Assembly (NCBI GenBank): GCA_029857875.1
Contig: JAOUGB010000040.1
Location: 1-10,883 of the forward strand
Direction of reading: 5' to 3'
Length of the DNA stretch: 10,883 nt
Origin: Desulfobacteraceae bacterium
Lineage (GTDB): Bacteria; Desulfobacterota; Desulfobacteria; Desulfobacterales; UBA11574
The notes beneath the pieces were generated by a model. The model saw nothing but the letters and a program-made list of their open reading frames with translations. It searched no databases and had not been told where the DNA came from. Every line of letters begins with the position of its first letter. Within the stretch, counting starts at the first letter, position 1. Positions 1-7,490 of the stretch are shown piece by piece. A program made the position numbers and the translations under genes.

Positions 1-1599
1 ATGAATACCTGCGGCCCTTGCCATCTGAGCAAGGCGGGTCAGAGCGATTTCCACGTTTCTTGAGGCCGCCAACATCAGATCGGCAAGTTCATCGATGACA
101 ATGACAATATAGGGCAGTTTTTCCAATGCCTGATCTTTGTCGGCATTTTTCTCCTTTTCGATTTTCTGGTTGTACTGCCTTAAATTTCTGGATTTCTTTT
201 CGGACAAAAGTTCATACCTTCTTTCCATTTCCCGTACGGCCCAGAAAAGGGCATTGGTCGCTTTTTTTATGTCGGTGACCACCGGAGTAATCAGGTGCGG
301 TATTCCGTCATAACTTGAAAGTTCGATTCTTTTGGGATCGATCATAATGAGCTTTACTTCATCAGGGGTCGATTTATACAACAGGCTGCAAATCATGGCA
401 TTCAGGGCCACACTCTTACCGGTTCCCGTTGCTCCGGCAATGAGAAGATGCGGCATCTTGTCGAGTTCCGCCACTACGGGATTTCCGACAATATCCCTCC
501 CGAGACAGATGGTTAGTTTTGATTTTGATTTCTCAAAGGCACTTGAGGCAACAATCCCTCTGAATCTAACGAGTTCTCTTGATGTATTGGGAAGTTCGAT
601 TCCAATGGCAGCTTTTCCGGGAATCGGCGCAACAATTCTGATGCTAATGGCTCTAAGCGCCAGCGCAAGGTCGTCGGTAAGGTTGACGATTTTGTTTATT
701 TTAACTCCCGGGGCTGGTTCGTATTCAAAGGTGGTGATAACAGGGCCGGGGGATACTGCAACCACCTTCCCATGGACATTAAAATCTTCAAGTTTTTTTT
801 CAAGGAGTTTCGACTGCATGTTTAAATTTTCATCATCAGCGGATGAGAGTTCTTCTTTGAAATTGTCCAACAGATTTATGGAAGGGAGCTGAAATCCTGA
901 TTCGCTTCGCATAAAATCAAATACTTCCTGTCGCGGAACGGGAGCTTCCTTTATCGGCCGGGGTTTGGGAGATTTGATTTTTATTTCCCGTTTTTCTTTG
1001 ATAGGCTTTTCTTTTTTTGATTTTTTCCGTTTTTCTCTCCATTTGATAAATAGGGTCTTCAATCGATCCGCGAAAAAGCGAGCGGTTTGCCAAGAGCGTT
1101 TCGCAAACCTTATCAGGGAAAAACCGGTGGCGAGAATCAGACCGATGATCCATAAAAGGACCAGGATAATCGCTCCGCCCACGACGTTTGAATATTTCAC
1201 GAGAAATGATTTTAGGGGGATTCCAATGATGCCGCCGGAAGAAAATTTGCTTCCGAAGATAAGGATATGGTTGTGCTTGAGTGCCAATAAGCTTCCTGTA
1301 GTGATCATCAGAATGACTCCACCGATAATCGTCAAAATGATGGCTTTAACGGAATGACCCCCAAAAAAGTGGATGCTTGTTAGAAGGAGTAGAATCGGAA
1401 TCCAGAATGCCCCAAACCCGAACAGTCCGATGAGAATACCTGCAAGGTGGGCACCGAATAAACCAAAGAAATTATGAATATGTCCGGCCGCCCGGGCATT
1501 ATTGATCGAAGGATCAGCCGGACTGTATGACAGAAGACTGATCAGCGTTAAAATAACGAGAAAAAAAAGTAAAATCCCAGTGATTTCTCTACGCATCAT
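1..1599 (-). CDS. ftsK: DNA translocase FtsK/SpoIIIE, N-terminal 533 residues (runs off the left edge)
   Basis: Septum-anchored, ATP-driven motor that pumps chromosomal DNA during cell division. The reading frame is open from ATG at 1597-1599 to base 1. About four hydrophobic helices lie near residues 7-25, 44-74, 85-105 and 123-147 (FtsK 4TM domain). A basic, charged linker follows (KRKKSKKEKPIKEKREIK), then the alpha/beta motor domain. The Walker A motif GATGTGKS is at residues 389-396 (bases 412-435) and Walker B is LPYIVIVIDELADL with D503-E504. The window stops at QMARAAGIH, so the rest of the motor and the DNA-reading gamma domain lie outside. Family members are usually 700-800 residues. 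A second ATG follows directly (MMRREI), so the start may be one codon later. The gene starts 69 bp after the rnj stop with no terminator between, so it is probably the third gene of a plsC-rnj-ftsK operon. Confidence 0.95.
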   Translation of the reverse strand, partial: MMRREITGILLFFLVILTLISLLSYSPADPSINNARAAGHIHNFFGLFGAHLAGILIGLFGFGAFWIPILLLLTSIHFFGGHSVKAIILTIIGGVILMITTGSLLALKHNHILIFGSKFSSGGIIGIPLKSFLVKYSNVVGGAIILVLLWIIGLILATGFSLIRFAKRSWQTARFFADRLKTLFIKWREKRKKSKKEKPIKEKREIKIKSPKPRPIKEAPVPRQEVFDFMRSESGFQLPSINLLDNFKEELSSADDENLNMQSKLLEKKLEDFNVHGKVVAVSPGPVITTFEYEPAPGVKINKIVNLTDDLALALRAISIRIVAPIPGKAAIGIELPNTSRELVRFRGIVASSAFEKSKSKLTICLGRDIVGNPVVAELDKMPHLLIAGATGTGKSVALNAMICSLLYKSTPDEVKLIMIDPKRIELSSYDGIPHLITPVVTDIKKATNALFWAVREMERRYELLSEKKSRNLRQYNQKIEKEKNADKDQALEKLPYIVIVIDELADLMLAASRNVEIALTRLAQMARAAGIH

Positions 1600-1668
1600 T
1601 TTCCAATTCGTTATGCGCTTTCCGGCAAAAGACTTAAAAATCGCCCAATGGAAACTTTTAAATGATCT

Positions 1669-3318
1669 CTATACTTCCAGAATAAACGGTAGTATAACCG
1701 GTCGGCGTTTTATAGTAAAGAAAAAGTATTTTCTCAGGGCTTTTGATATTTTTGACCGAATCTTTCTAGCGCGATCCGGAACTTCTGGGCCTATTTCTTC
1801 TACGATCTCGAGAATAACACACTTTGCATCTTCCAGAAGATGGCCTGTTTCGGTTTCAAACACAAAGCCCCGTGAAACCATTTCAGGTCCGAAAATAACA
1901 ATCCCGGTCTCTTCATCAAAGGCCATGTTCACTATAACCAGTCCATCTTCCGAGAGATCTCGTCTTTCCTTGAGCACACTTCTTCCAACATCTCCAACAC
2001 CCTTACCGTCGATAAGCACCCGGCCTGTTACAATACTGTCTTGAACTTTCCCGCCGTTTTCATCAAACTCTATGATCTGCCCGTTTTCAGCAAGAAGAAT
2101 ATTTTCTTTTACAATGCCGACCTGTTCGGCCAATCGTGAATGAAGAACCAGATGCCGGTATTCTCCGTGGATGGGAATAAAATATTTGGGCCTGGTCAGA
2201 TTGATCATCAGCTTTAACTCTTCCTGAAACGCATGACCCGACACATGAATCTGCGATATCTTTTCATAAATAACGTCGGCACCTCGTCTGTATAGATCGT
2301 TGATAATCTTGGTGATGGCTCTCTCGTTTCCAGGTATAAATTTTGAAGAAAGGATGACCGTATCCTCTTTTTTGATCTTTATCTGCTTGTGCGTTCCTGC
2401 AGCCATGCGAGCAAGGGCCGCCATGGGCTCTCCCTGACTCCCTGTGGTGATGATAATGATTTCTTCGTCAGGAAATTCACTGATCTGCTCAATGCCGATC
2501 TCCATTTCTTCCGAGATGTTGATGTAACCAAGTTCTTTTGCAATGTTTACACTTGTTTCTATGCTCCTGCCGTTGAAAATGACTTTTCTATTGATTGCTT
2601 GAGCGATATCAACTACCTGTTGAATTCTGGTAATACTGGAGGCAAAAAGACCGATGATGATTCGACCCTTTCTGCCGGTGGAAATTCTTCCCAGGGTGTC
2701 CCCAACCTCCTGATCGGAGATAGTATATCCTTCCTTTTCAACATTTGTTGAATCTGACAGGAGAGCAAGAACACCTTTTTCGCCATATTGTGCAAATTTG
2801 TTTACGTCGGTGATCATACCGGCAGCAGAAGTATGACTGATTTTAAAATCACCGGTATGGATAACGAGTCCTAAAGGTGTTTTAATGGCAATACCCACTC
2901 CGTCAACCGCACTGTGGCAGACACGGATAAACTCGAGTTCAAAAGCGCCCAATTCAAGTATTGATCTGGGAGAAATTTGATTTAATGAAACCGGCAAAAA
3001 GAGGCCGTGTTCTTCAAGTTTTTTTCGCACAACACCCAACGTAAAAGGCGTTCCATAAACCGGCAGATTCATCTCTTTGAGAAGATAAGGCACAGCACCG
3101 ATATGATCTTCGTGGGCATGGGTTAAGACTACTCCTGAAATATTTGATTTTATTTGCTTTATGTAATTCATGTCGGGAATGACATAATCGATGCCCAGCA
3201 TGTAGTCTTCCGGAAACATGAGCCCGGCGTCAACAATAAACGCTGAATCGCCGTATTCAAACACCATCATGTTAAGTCCAATTTCTCCCAAACCGCCAAG
3301 GGGTATTATTTTTAGCAT
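1669..3318 (-). CDS. rnj: Ribonuclease J (metallo-beta-lactamase/beta-CASP RNase)
   Basis: Cytoplasmic 5'-to-3' exo- and endoribonuclease for mRNA decay and RNA maturation. The 549 residues match the usual RNase J length. The metallo-beta-lactamase core shows the zinc-binding HAHEDH motif (H67, H69, D71, H72), the H135 region (CHSAVDGVG) and HTGDFK with D157. The beta-CASP domain includes LSDSTNVEKEGYT (188-199), TTGSQGEP (291-298) and HVSGH (358-362), and HGEYRH is at 384-389. A C-terminal domain follows to residue 549 and ends in a basic, aromatic stretch (RKYFFFTIKRRP). The ATG at 3316-3318 sits inside the end of the plsC-like gene (7-bp overlap) with only a weak CGGA-type ribosome site, which suggests translational coupling. 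RNase J is typical of Firmicutes and cyanobacteria but is also found in deltaproteobacteria. Confidence 0.95.
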   Translation of the reverse strand: MLKIIPLGGLGEIGLNMMVFEYGDSAFIVDAGLMFPEDYMLGIDYVIPDMNYIKQIKSNISGVVLTHAHEDHIGAVPYLLKEMNLPVYGTPFTLGVVRKKLEEHGLFLPVSLNQISPRSILELGAFELEFIRVCHSAVDGVGIAIKTPLGLVIHTGDFKISHTSAAGMITDVNKFAQYGEKGVLALLSDSTNVEKEGYTISDQEVGDTLGRISTGRKGRIIIGLFASSITRIQQVVDIAQAINRKVIFNGRSIETSVNIAKELGYINISEEMEIGIEQISEFPDEEIIIITTGSQGEPMAALARMAAGTHKQIKIKKEDTVILSSKFIPGNERAITKIINDLYRRGADVIYEKISQIHVSGHAFQEELKLMINLTRPKYFIPIHGEYRHLVLHSRLAEQVGIVKENILLAENGQIIEFDENGGKVQDSIVTGRVLIDGKGVGDVGRSVLKERRDLSEDGLVIVNMAFDEETGIVIFGPEMVSRGFVFETETGHLLEDAKCVILEIVEEIGPEVPDRARKIRSKISKALRKYFFFTIKRRPVILPFILEV

Positions 3319-4064
3319 AGTGATCCGTTCTTTTTATTTTTTTCAAAGGATTTCAGAAATATATCTCTGATTTTATCCATAAGATCGTTTTTTGTTTTCC
3401 TGGTGTAATCCGATGAGTTTATCGGTTTTGCGATTTCAAGGGTAACATTCCCGGGTTTAATTAACATCTGTTTTTTGGGCATGATTCGCTCTGTTCCGTG
3501 AATAATGATCGGGATAATCGGGACACCGGAATCCACCGCCAAGAAAAATCCTCCCTTTTTGAATGGCTGGATATTGTGATTACGACTGCGGGTACCTTCA
3601 GGAAAGATAACGACCGATATACCGTCTCTGATTATCTTTACCGCCTTATTCAGGCTTTCTATGGCAGATTTCCGATCAGAACGGTCAATACTGATATAGC
3701 CGGCTCTTTTCATGGCATAACCGAAAACGGGTATTTTATAAAGTTCTGCTTTGGCAAGCCACCTGAATTGAACAGGAAGAAATGCCTGAAGAACCGGGAT
3801 GTCGAAATTGCTCATATGGTTGGCCATATAAATATAAGACCGGCCGGGTTTCAGGTTGGAAAGTCCCTTTACGGTAACCCTGATATTGCTTAATGCAAGG
3901 ATGCATTTTGCCCAGATTCTTCCGACCTTGTGCGCGGTATCGCCGCCGGCAGTGACGAAGGAGACCAATATGACCATTACAGCCATAAAAGCGGTCACAA
4001 GGATAATCCCTAAAATAATGATTGAGGTTCGTGCCATTTGAATATCATTTGCAATCAGGGGCAC
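3312..4064 (-). CDS. plsC: 1-acyl-sn-glycerol-3-phosphate acyltransferase (PlsC/LPLAT family)
   Basis: Probably transfers an acyl chain to the sn-2 position of lysophosphatidic acid, giving phosphatidic acid for phospholipid synthesis at the inner membrane. The sequence shows one N-terminal membrane helix (about residues 14-38) and the catalytic NHxSxxD box as NHMSNFD (82-88). It also shows the substrate-binding FPEGTRSR box (154-161) and the VPIIPI block (181-186). Its length of about 240-250 residues is normal. The start is uncertain: the frame can begin with GTG at 4064, but the ATG at 4037 (MARTSIIILG) gives a more typical short N-terminus. Neither has a clear Shine-Dalgarno site. It is the first gene of the likely plsC-rnj-ftsK operon and its stop overlaps the rnj start. 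Other LPLAT acyltransferases have the same motifs, so the exact substrate is inferred. Confidence 0.88.
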   Translation of the reverse strand: MPLIANDIQMARTSIIILGIILVTAFMAVMVILVSFVTAGGDTAHKVGRIWAKCILALSNIRVTVKGLSNLKPGRSYIYMANHMSNFDIPVLQAFLPVQFRWLAKAELYKIPVFGYAMKRAGYISIDRSDRKSAIESLNKAVKIIRDGISVVIFPEGTRSRNHNIQPFKKGGFFLAVDSGVPIIPIIIHGTERIMPKKQMLIKPGNVTLEIAKPINSSDYTRKTKNDLMDKIRDIFLKSFEKNKKNGSLC

Positions 4065-4216
4065 AGAGCTTTCATTAACATTTACCTAAATTGAGAGTTA
4101 CAAATTGCACCATTTGATTTTACCTTAAAAAATTTTTCCGGCCAGCTGCTCAATGTCGGCGTTGCTGAAAATTAAGGGTGCGAAACTTGAATGATAAGTT
4201 TAATATCCTTTGGAGG

Positions 4217-4549
4217 CTATGTTTTAATTTTGAGCGTATCAAATATTGAGTCGGCAAGTCGGATAAGCCAATTTCGTTGTTTTTCGGTGGCATAGCCCAT
4301 ACAGTCACATCGAATTCTTCTTTTGGTGCGTATCAACAATTCAAAGGTTATAAGATTCAATTCCAGGTCAACAGCAAAGTAAAAGGGTTGACAGTCGGTA
4401 TGTTCGGCCTGAATCTTGGTAAGGATATTCTGATCAAGCTGTATCCAATAAATACCATCCACATCAGAGGAACTAAAGTTTTCCTCCAGGTAGGCTTTAA
4501 CCAATTCATAATCTTTAGGCCTGAGCTCATCAATAACGTATTGTTTCAT
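4217..4549 (-). CDS. Conserved-looking small protein of unknown function (110 aa)
   Basis: I do not recognise a named family. The protein begins MKQYVIDELRPKDYELVKAY and is acidic, soluble and free of a signal peptide or membrane helix. Visible points are an aromatic IYWIQLD segment (33-39), HTDCQPFYFAVDLE (50-63), then RTKRRIRCDCMGYATEKQRN (74-93) with a Cys-Asp-Cys pair at 81-83. With H50 and C53, these could bind a metal, but that is only inference. The frame continues upstream to a TTG at 4585; I chose ATG 4549 because ATG is the stronger start and the 12 extra residues look unlike protein. No clear ribosome site precedes it. It lies 152 bp upstream of plsC on the same strand and could be co-transcribed or independent. 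Its codon use looks ordinary and the frame is clean, so it is probably real. Confidence 0.7.
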   Translation of the reverse strand: MKQYVIDELRPKDYELVKAYLEENFSSSDVDGIYWIQLDQNILTKIQAEHTDCQPFYFAVDLELNLITFELLIRTKRRIRCDCMGYATEKQRNWLIRLADSIFDTLKIKT

Positions 4550-4576
4550 AAAAACAAAATTATCACAGTTTGTTGT

Positions 4577-4615
4577 GCCGCGCAAGATGTATGTTCGCGG
4601 CGGTTTTTATAATTT
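4577..4615 (+). terminator. Hairpin GCCGCG/CGCGGC followed by T-rich tract
   Basis: A perfect 6-bp GC stem (4577-4582 with 4596-4601, 13-nt loop) is followed by GG and then a TTTTTATAATTTTTT tract. In form this is a plus-strand rho-independent terminator, but no plus-strand gene lies upstream. On the minus strand it sits just before the 4217-4549 gene, so it may instead be a leader structure or chance. Confidence 0.3.
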
Positions 4616-4682
4616 TTTAGGGCGTGATTTATGCATCTTTTATCGATCACCCCGATTTTTTGCAAGCAGTTCTTGGCATTAT

Positions 4683-4961
4683 TACCTGAATCTTGCATGA
4701 AAATTAATGAGAATTTTTCGGTGATTTGATTGAAGGGGATCTGTGGGAAATCATATCGTCGTTCATTTTTACCCTATTGGTATATCGGATGATGATCTTT
4801 TTTCTCATTAATTTTCACCCAAAGGGCGAGCCGGAGGCTTTCATTACCTACGGTATGACACCTACGGCGTCTGCGTTATTAAGGGCTCGCAATAGTTCAC
4901 TATGGCTTCGCCCTTAAGTGCCTTGCATATGAAAGCCTCCAACTCGTGCAAAATTCAGGTA
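4683..4961. repeat. 279-bp nested inverted-repeat element, possible three-way-junction MITE-like element
   Basis: The outer ends are 15-bp inverted repeats (4683-4697 and 4947-4961, 14/15 match, TACCTGAATCTTGCA). Inside are two adjacent 120-bp arms. Arm A (4698-4817) is closed by a perfect 16-bp stem, TGAAAATTAATGAGAA with TTCTCATTAATTTTCA. Arm B (4827-4946) is closed by an 18-bp stem with 16 matches (CGAGccGGAGGCTTTCAT and its partner). The arms are joined by CCCAAAGGG. Arm B also contains an 8-bp TTAAGGGC/GCCCTTAA stem, and arm A a 6-bp TGATTT/AAATCA stem. The ends can be read as TA|CCTGAAT...ATTCAGG|TA, that is, flanked by TA. No credible gene lies inside. It could be a non-autonomous transposon or a structured intergenic repeat. 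Copies elsewhere in the genome would decide. Confidence 0.65.
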
Positions 4962-4984
4962 TTAGTTAGGAAAATGATCGTATC

Positions 4985-5013
4985 TTGATTGCCGAGTCAG
5001 GGAGTGCTACGAT
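4985..5013 (+). promoter_or_regulatory. Candidate sigma-70 promoter for the M48 protease
   Basis: TTGATT (4985-4990), a 17-bp spacer and TACGAT (5008-5013) give 4/6 matches to each consensus hexamer with ideal spacing, about 120 bp before the protease start. Such matches arise often in AT-rich DNA, so support is weak. Confidence 0.3.
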
Positions 5014-5030
5014 AACAGCATTAATATACC

Positions 5031-5095
5031 AGAAATTAGGAATGAGAAAAGAGGAAAGCGGTTATCTGTTTTCTAATTCCTATTTCCTATTTTCT
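5031..5095. repeat. Imperfect inverted repeat, purine-rich then pyrimidine-rich
   Basis: AGAAATTAGGAA (5031-5042) pairs with TTCCTATTTTCT (5084-5095), 11 of 12 bases, across a spacer that is itself purine-rich and then pyrimidine-rich. It lies in the probable leader of the M48 protease gene. It could form an mRNA hairpin or be part of the neighbouring repeat-rich spacer. Confidence 0.4.
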
Positions 5096-5142
5096 AAAAT
5101 GAACATTCAACCCTAAAAAACAGGGTATATCCGGAGTGTTGC

Positions 5143-6396
5143 ATGATCTCATTTAACTTATATTTGATTGCTTATATCTGTATCTATCTTGTTAGTGCTG
5201 CTCTTAAAACAGTCATTGAGCGGATAAACATAAATTATCTTGAAAAATATGGAAAAACGGTTCCCACCTCATTCCAGGGAGTGATTTATGAAGAGGAATT
5301 AAAAGAGATTATACGATACACGTCAGATAATGTTCGATTTAAATTTGTTCAAACCATCGTCATTAAAAGCCTTTTTCTTTTTATTGTCATTTCGGGAATT
5401 CTCCCATGGCTCGCCGATAATTTGGCGAATACAAATTTTTTACTGGCAGGCTTGGTCTTTTTTGCCTTTATCGGTCTAATAGAGATGTTGGCCGGCCTTC
5501 CTTTTGATTATTATCACAGTTTTGTCATCGAGAACAGATATGGATTTAATACAAAAACCATAAAAATATGGATTTCCGATTTGATAAAATCCTTACTGGT
5601 GATAATCGTTTTGGGCGGTTTGCTCCTGTCTGCATTACTGCTGATGTTAAAATATACAGGAACGAACTGGTGGATTTGGGCGTGGGCAGTTTTTTTGTGT
5701 TTTCAATTGCTTATAACCGTCATTTATCCTACTGTTATTGCGCCACTATTTAATAAATTTACACCCCTTGAAAAGAGTGATCTAAAGGCCGACATTGAGC
5801 AACTCGCAAAAAAAGAAGGCATCGAGATTGAGGGGATATATCAGATGGATGCGTCTCGGAGAACCCGACATACCAATGCATATTTTTCAGGACTCGGAAA
5901 AGCCAAGCGGATTGTTCTGTTTGATTCTTTGATTCAATCTCACAGTCAAGAGGAAGTTCTGTCGATTCTGGCACATGAGATCGGACATCTAAAAAAAAAT
6001 CATATTAAAAAACAACTGGTTATAAGCAGCATTGTGTCACTGTTTCTATTTTTTACGGCATCAAAACTGATAACATGTCGTGTGATGTATGAAAGTTTTG
6101 GTTTTTCAAACACACCGTATTATGTGGGTCTTTTTTTAGTTGGAATCCTGTGGGAACCTGTAAGCTTTTTCCTATCACCCCTTGGGATGGCGATTTCCAG
6201 AAAATTTGAAAGGGAAGCGGATTTTTATTCCATCGAGATTATAAAGCGCGCAAAACCCCTTTCCACAGCGCTGAAGAAAATGGCGAAAGAAAATCTTTCA
6301 AACCTCAGACCGCATCCGCTGTATGTTTTCTTCAACTATTCTCATCCGCCATTGCTTGAAAGGATCGAGTACCTTGAAGCACATGAAATGTTTTGA
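5143..6396 (+). CDS. M48 family membrane metalloprotease, Ste24/CAAX endopeptidase-like
   Basis: Zinc metallopeptidase of the inner membrane, related to Ste24p/ZMPSTE24 and HtpX; in bacteria it probably acts in membrane-protein or peptide turnover (inferred). The 417 residues match the Ste24-like length. Hydrophobic helices lie near residues 5-22, 72-90, 98-118, 146-170, 176-200, 292-310 and 327-347. The protease core holds HEIGH (278-282; zinc ligands H278 and H282, catalytic E279). The third ligand is expected to be E356 in FEREADFY. The tail carries the family hallmark NYSHPPLLERIEYL (398-411). The N-terminal region includes GLPFDYYHSFVIENRYGFN (118-136), also typical of the CAAX protease N-terminal domain. 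GGAG at 5133-5136 lies 6 nt before the ATG. It is a single gene that converges on the ferredoxin gene. Confidence 0.92.
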   Translation: MISFNLYLIAYICIYLVSAALKTVIERININYLEKYGKTVPTSFQGVIYEEELKEIIRYTSDNVRFKFVQTIVIKSLFLFIVISGILPWLADNLANTNFLLAGLVFFAFIGLIEMLAGLPFDYYHSFVIENRYGFNTKTIKIWISDLIKSLLVIIVLGGLLLSALLLMLKYTGTNWWIWAWAVFLCFQLLITVIYPTVIAPLFNKFTPLEKSDLKADIEQLAKKEGIEIEGIYQMDASRRTRHTNAYFSGLGKAKRIVLFDSLIQSHSQEEVLSILAHEIGHLKKNHIKKQLVISSIVSLFLFFTASKLITCRVMYESFGFSNTPYYVGLFLVGILWEPVSFFLSPLGMAISRKFEREADFYSIEIIKRAKPLSTALKKMAKENLSNLRPHPLYVFFNYSHPPLLERIEYLEAHEMF

Positions 6397-6450
6397 TATC
6401 GATAACAGGTTGCGGGATAGAAATATGCGTGGGCAGTGATCTATGGGCTT

Positions 6451-6483
6451 TGTTCCCTGGTCAGGGCAGAAGACCAGGGAACA
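6451..6483. terminator. Bidirectional hairpin terminator between convergent genes
   Basis: TGTTCCCTGGTC (6451-6462) and GACCAGGGAACA (6472-6483) form a perfect 12-bp stem with a 9-nt loop. It lies between the M48 protease stop (plus strand) and the ferredoxin stop (minus strand), as expected for a shared terminator. The T-tracts are weak: GAAAATTTAAAT follows on the plus strand and AAAGCCCAT on the minus strand. Confidence 0.7.
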
Positions 6484-6500
6484 TGAAAATTTAAATCCGA

Positions 6501-6689
6501 TTATGTCTCTTCCACTGTAATTGCGCCGGGTTCACAAACTTCAACACAACTTTCACAGCCCAAACATTCATCCGCATTTACAGGGACGGATTTGTCATCT
6601 TCCATCTCAAACACTTCAACAGGACAGACATCCACACACTCTTCACAACCTTCACATTTTTCTTCGTCAACAGTAGGAATAAAAGCCAT
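6501..6689 (-). CDS. 2[4Fe-4S] ferredoxin (clostridial type)
   Basis: Small cytoplasmic low-potential electron carrier. The 62 residues contain two classic CxxCxxCxxxC(E/P) clusters: C12, C15, C18, C22 followed by P23, and C42, C45, C48, C52 followed by E53-P54. Each motif should ligate one [4Fe-4S] cluster, with the fourth Cys of each motif serving the other cluster. The protein is very acidic, typical of the family. An excellent Shine-Dalgarno site, AAAGGAGG at 6698-6705, lies 8 nt before the ATG, which suggests high expression. A possible promoter, TTGACT (6785-6790) with TATATG (6764-6769), has a short 15-bp spacer. It appears monocistronic, with the strong hairpin at 6451-6483 just downstream. 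No partner oxidoreductase is nearby, so its redox partner is unknown. Confidence 0.95.
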   Translation of the reverse strand: MAFIPTVDEEKCEGCEECVDVCPVEVFEMEDDKSVPVNADECLGCESCVEVCEPGAITVEET

Positions 6690-7066
6690 CTTAAAAGCCT
6701 CCTTTCACAATAAAGTTAGGTCACGGCAAAAGCATTACCGATTATCAGTTATCGGGCAAAATCCATATACTAATTGATTCAGTGAGTCAAGCCTTGTTAT
6801 GTATTTTTTTAACTTTTATGAAATCACGGATTTTATTCTTGAAAAAGACCTATAAAACAGTTTTATCCATTCTTTTACAAGCAAGATTCCACATGAAAAC
6901 GTTATGGAATCGACTGGTTATAAAATTGTAATTCAATTGGGATCTGCACCGCCTGGTTTTGCTTATGACGATTGTCAAAAAATATGTTCCGATTGATCCG
7001 CTTCTGGCGTGATTGATCCTAAGTTGAGCTTCCGACCTCATTTCAGGTTCATTTGAAATGTTCTAA
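6690..7066. other. Intergenic stretch without a supportable gene
   Basis: This AT-rich region upstream of the ferredoxin gene holds its ribosome site and a weak promoter candidate. Short open stretches occur on both strands (for example 6850-7041 minus), but none has a ribosome site, a start of good quality or protein-like composition. I see no hairpin or repeat of note. Confidence 0.5.
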
Positions 7067-7209
7067 GGCTTGCTTGTTGACCGTTATGGTGTCGTTCGGA
7101 TTGAAAAGATCGGCCAGATGAACGAGAATTGAATCAGGTTGATATCGCCGAGGAATTCAAGAAGAACAGGAAGAATAAAATCCTTAGACAAATGTTCAAA
7201 AGCGATTAA
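7067..7209 (+). pseudogene. Possible decayed 3' end of a gene, with a frameshift
   Basis: Two adjacent plus-strand stretches in different frames read like protein. The first is GLLVDRYGVVRIEKIGQMNEN (7067-7129), which then meets a stop. The second, in another frame, contains ELNQVDIAEEFKKNRKNKIL followed by RQMFKSD and a stop at 7207-7209. The charged, Lys/Glu-rich composition is like a real C-terminus. No start codon, ribosome site or longer frame lies upstream. I cannot name the family. The stop overlaps the end of the convergent zinc-ribbon-like gene by 3 bp. It may be chance. Confidence 0.3.
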
Positions 7210-7454
7210 GCATGAGCGGACTTAAATCTATAAGAAGCTTTCGTCTTGGAGTTGAATCCGTAACACTCAGTGCAGTTGATGGAATACTTTTCAGGTGCAC
7301 ACTTGACTAAAATGCCGCCCTGTAAACCATACCCTCCTGAAGTGGGTTTTATCTCAACGATCACCTCGCGCCCGCAGTCCGAACATTTACCATTTATTGT
7401 GATTGTCGATTTTTCGGGGTTAGCTTCAAATATTTTTCTTAGCACGTCTATCAT
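7206..7454 (-). CDS. Small zinc-ribbon-like protein of unknown function (82 aa)
   Basis: No named family recognised. The 82 residues hold two CxxC knuckles, C24-S-D-C27-G and C61-T-E-C64, plus a lone C52. This looks like a single zinc ribbon or a rubredoxin-like metal site (inference). The middle is glycine-rich (TSGGYGLQGGILVKC, 38-52). There is no signal peptide or membrane segment, so it should be cytoplasmic. A strong ribosome site, GGAGGTGG at 7461-7468, lies 6 nt before the ATG and is the best evidence that the gene is real. A MITE-like element begins only 37 bp upstream of the start codon, so the promoter is either inside that element or in the short gap. Confidence 0.75.
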   Translation of the reverse strand: MIDVLRKIFEANPEKSTITINGKCSDCGREVIVEIKPTSGGYGLQGGILVKCAPEKYSINCTECYGFNSKTKASYRFKSAHA

Positions 7455-7490
7455 TGACAGCCACCTCCATAAGTTGTTGACAATACATTA

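Noticed and set aside
332..892. 186-codon plus-strand frame
   Set aside because: It is antisense to the FtsK motor and linker region, whose Walker motifs are clear on the minus strand; no ribosome site.
1502..2044. 180-codon plus-strand frame
   Set aside because: Antisense to the end of rnj and the start of ftsK; Ser/Arg-rich shadow composition and no family signal.
2389..2751. Plus-strand and extra minus-strand frames inside rnj
   Set aside because: Fully inside a well-supported RNase J gene, in other frames, with no start signal.
4055..4081. 8-codon leader peptide (MLMKALCP) before plsC
   Set aside because: The ribosome site is poor and too close, and such short frames are common; kept only as a note on the uncertain plsC start.
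4125..4196. 24-codon minus-strand run ending FSNADIEQLAGKIF
   Set aside because: It reads like a protein end but has no start codon and a stop directly upstream; too short to call a remnant.
4726..4917. 63-codon plus-strand frame
   Set aside because: It lies within the nested inverted-repeat element and has no ribosome site or protein-like sequence.
6850..7041. 63-codon minus-strand frame
   Set aside because: No ribosome site, odd composition, no recognisable motif.
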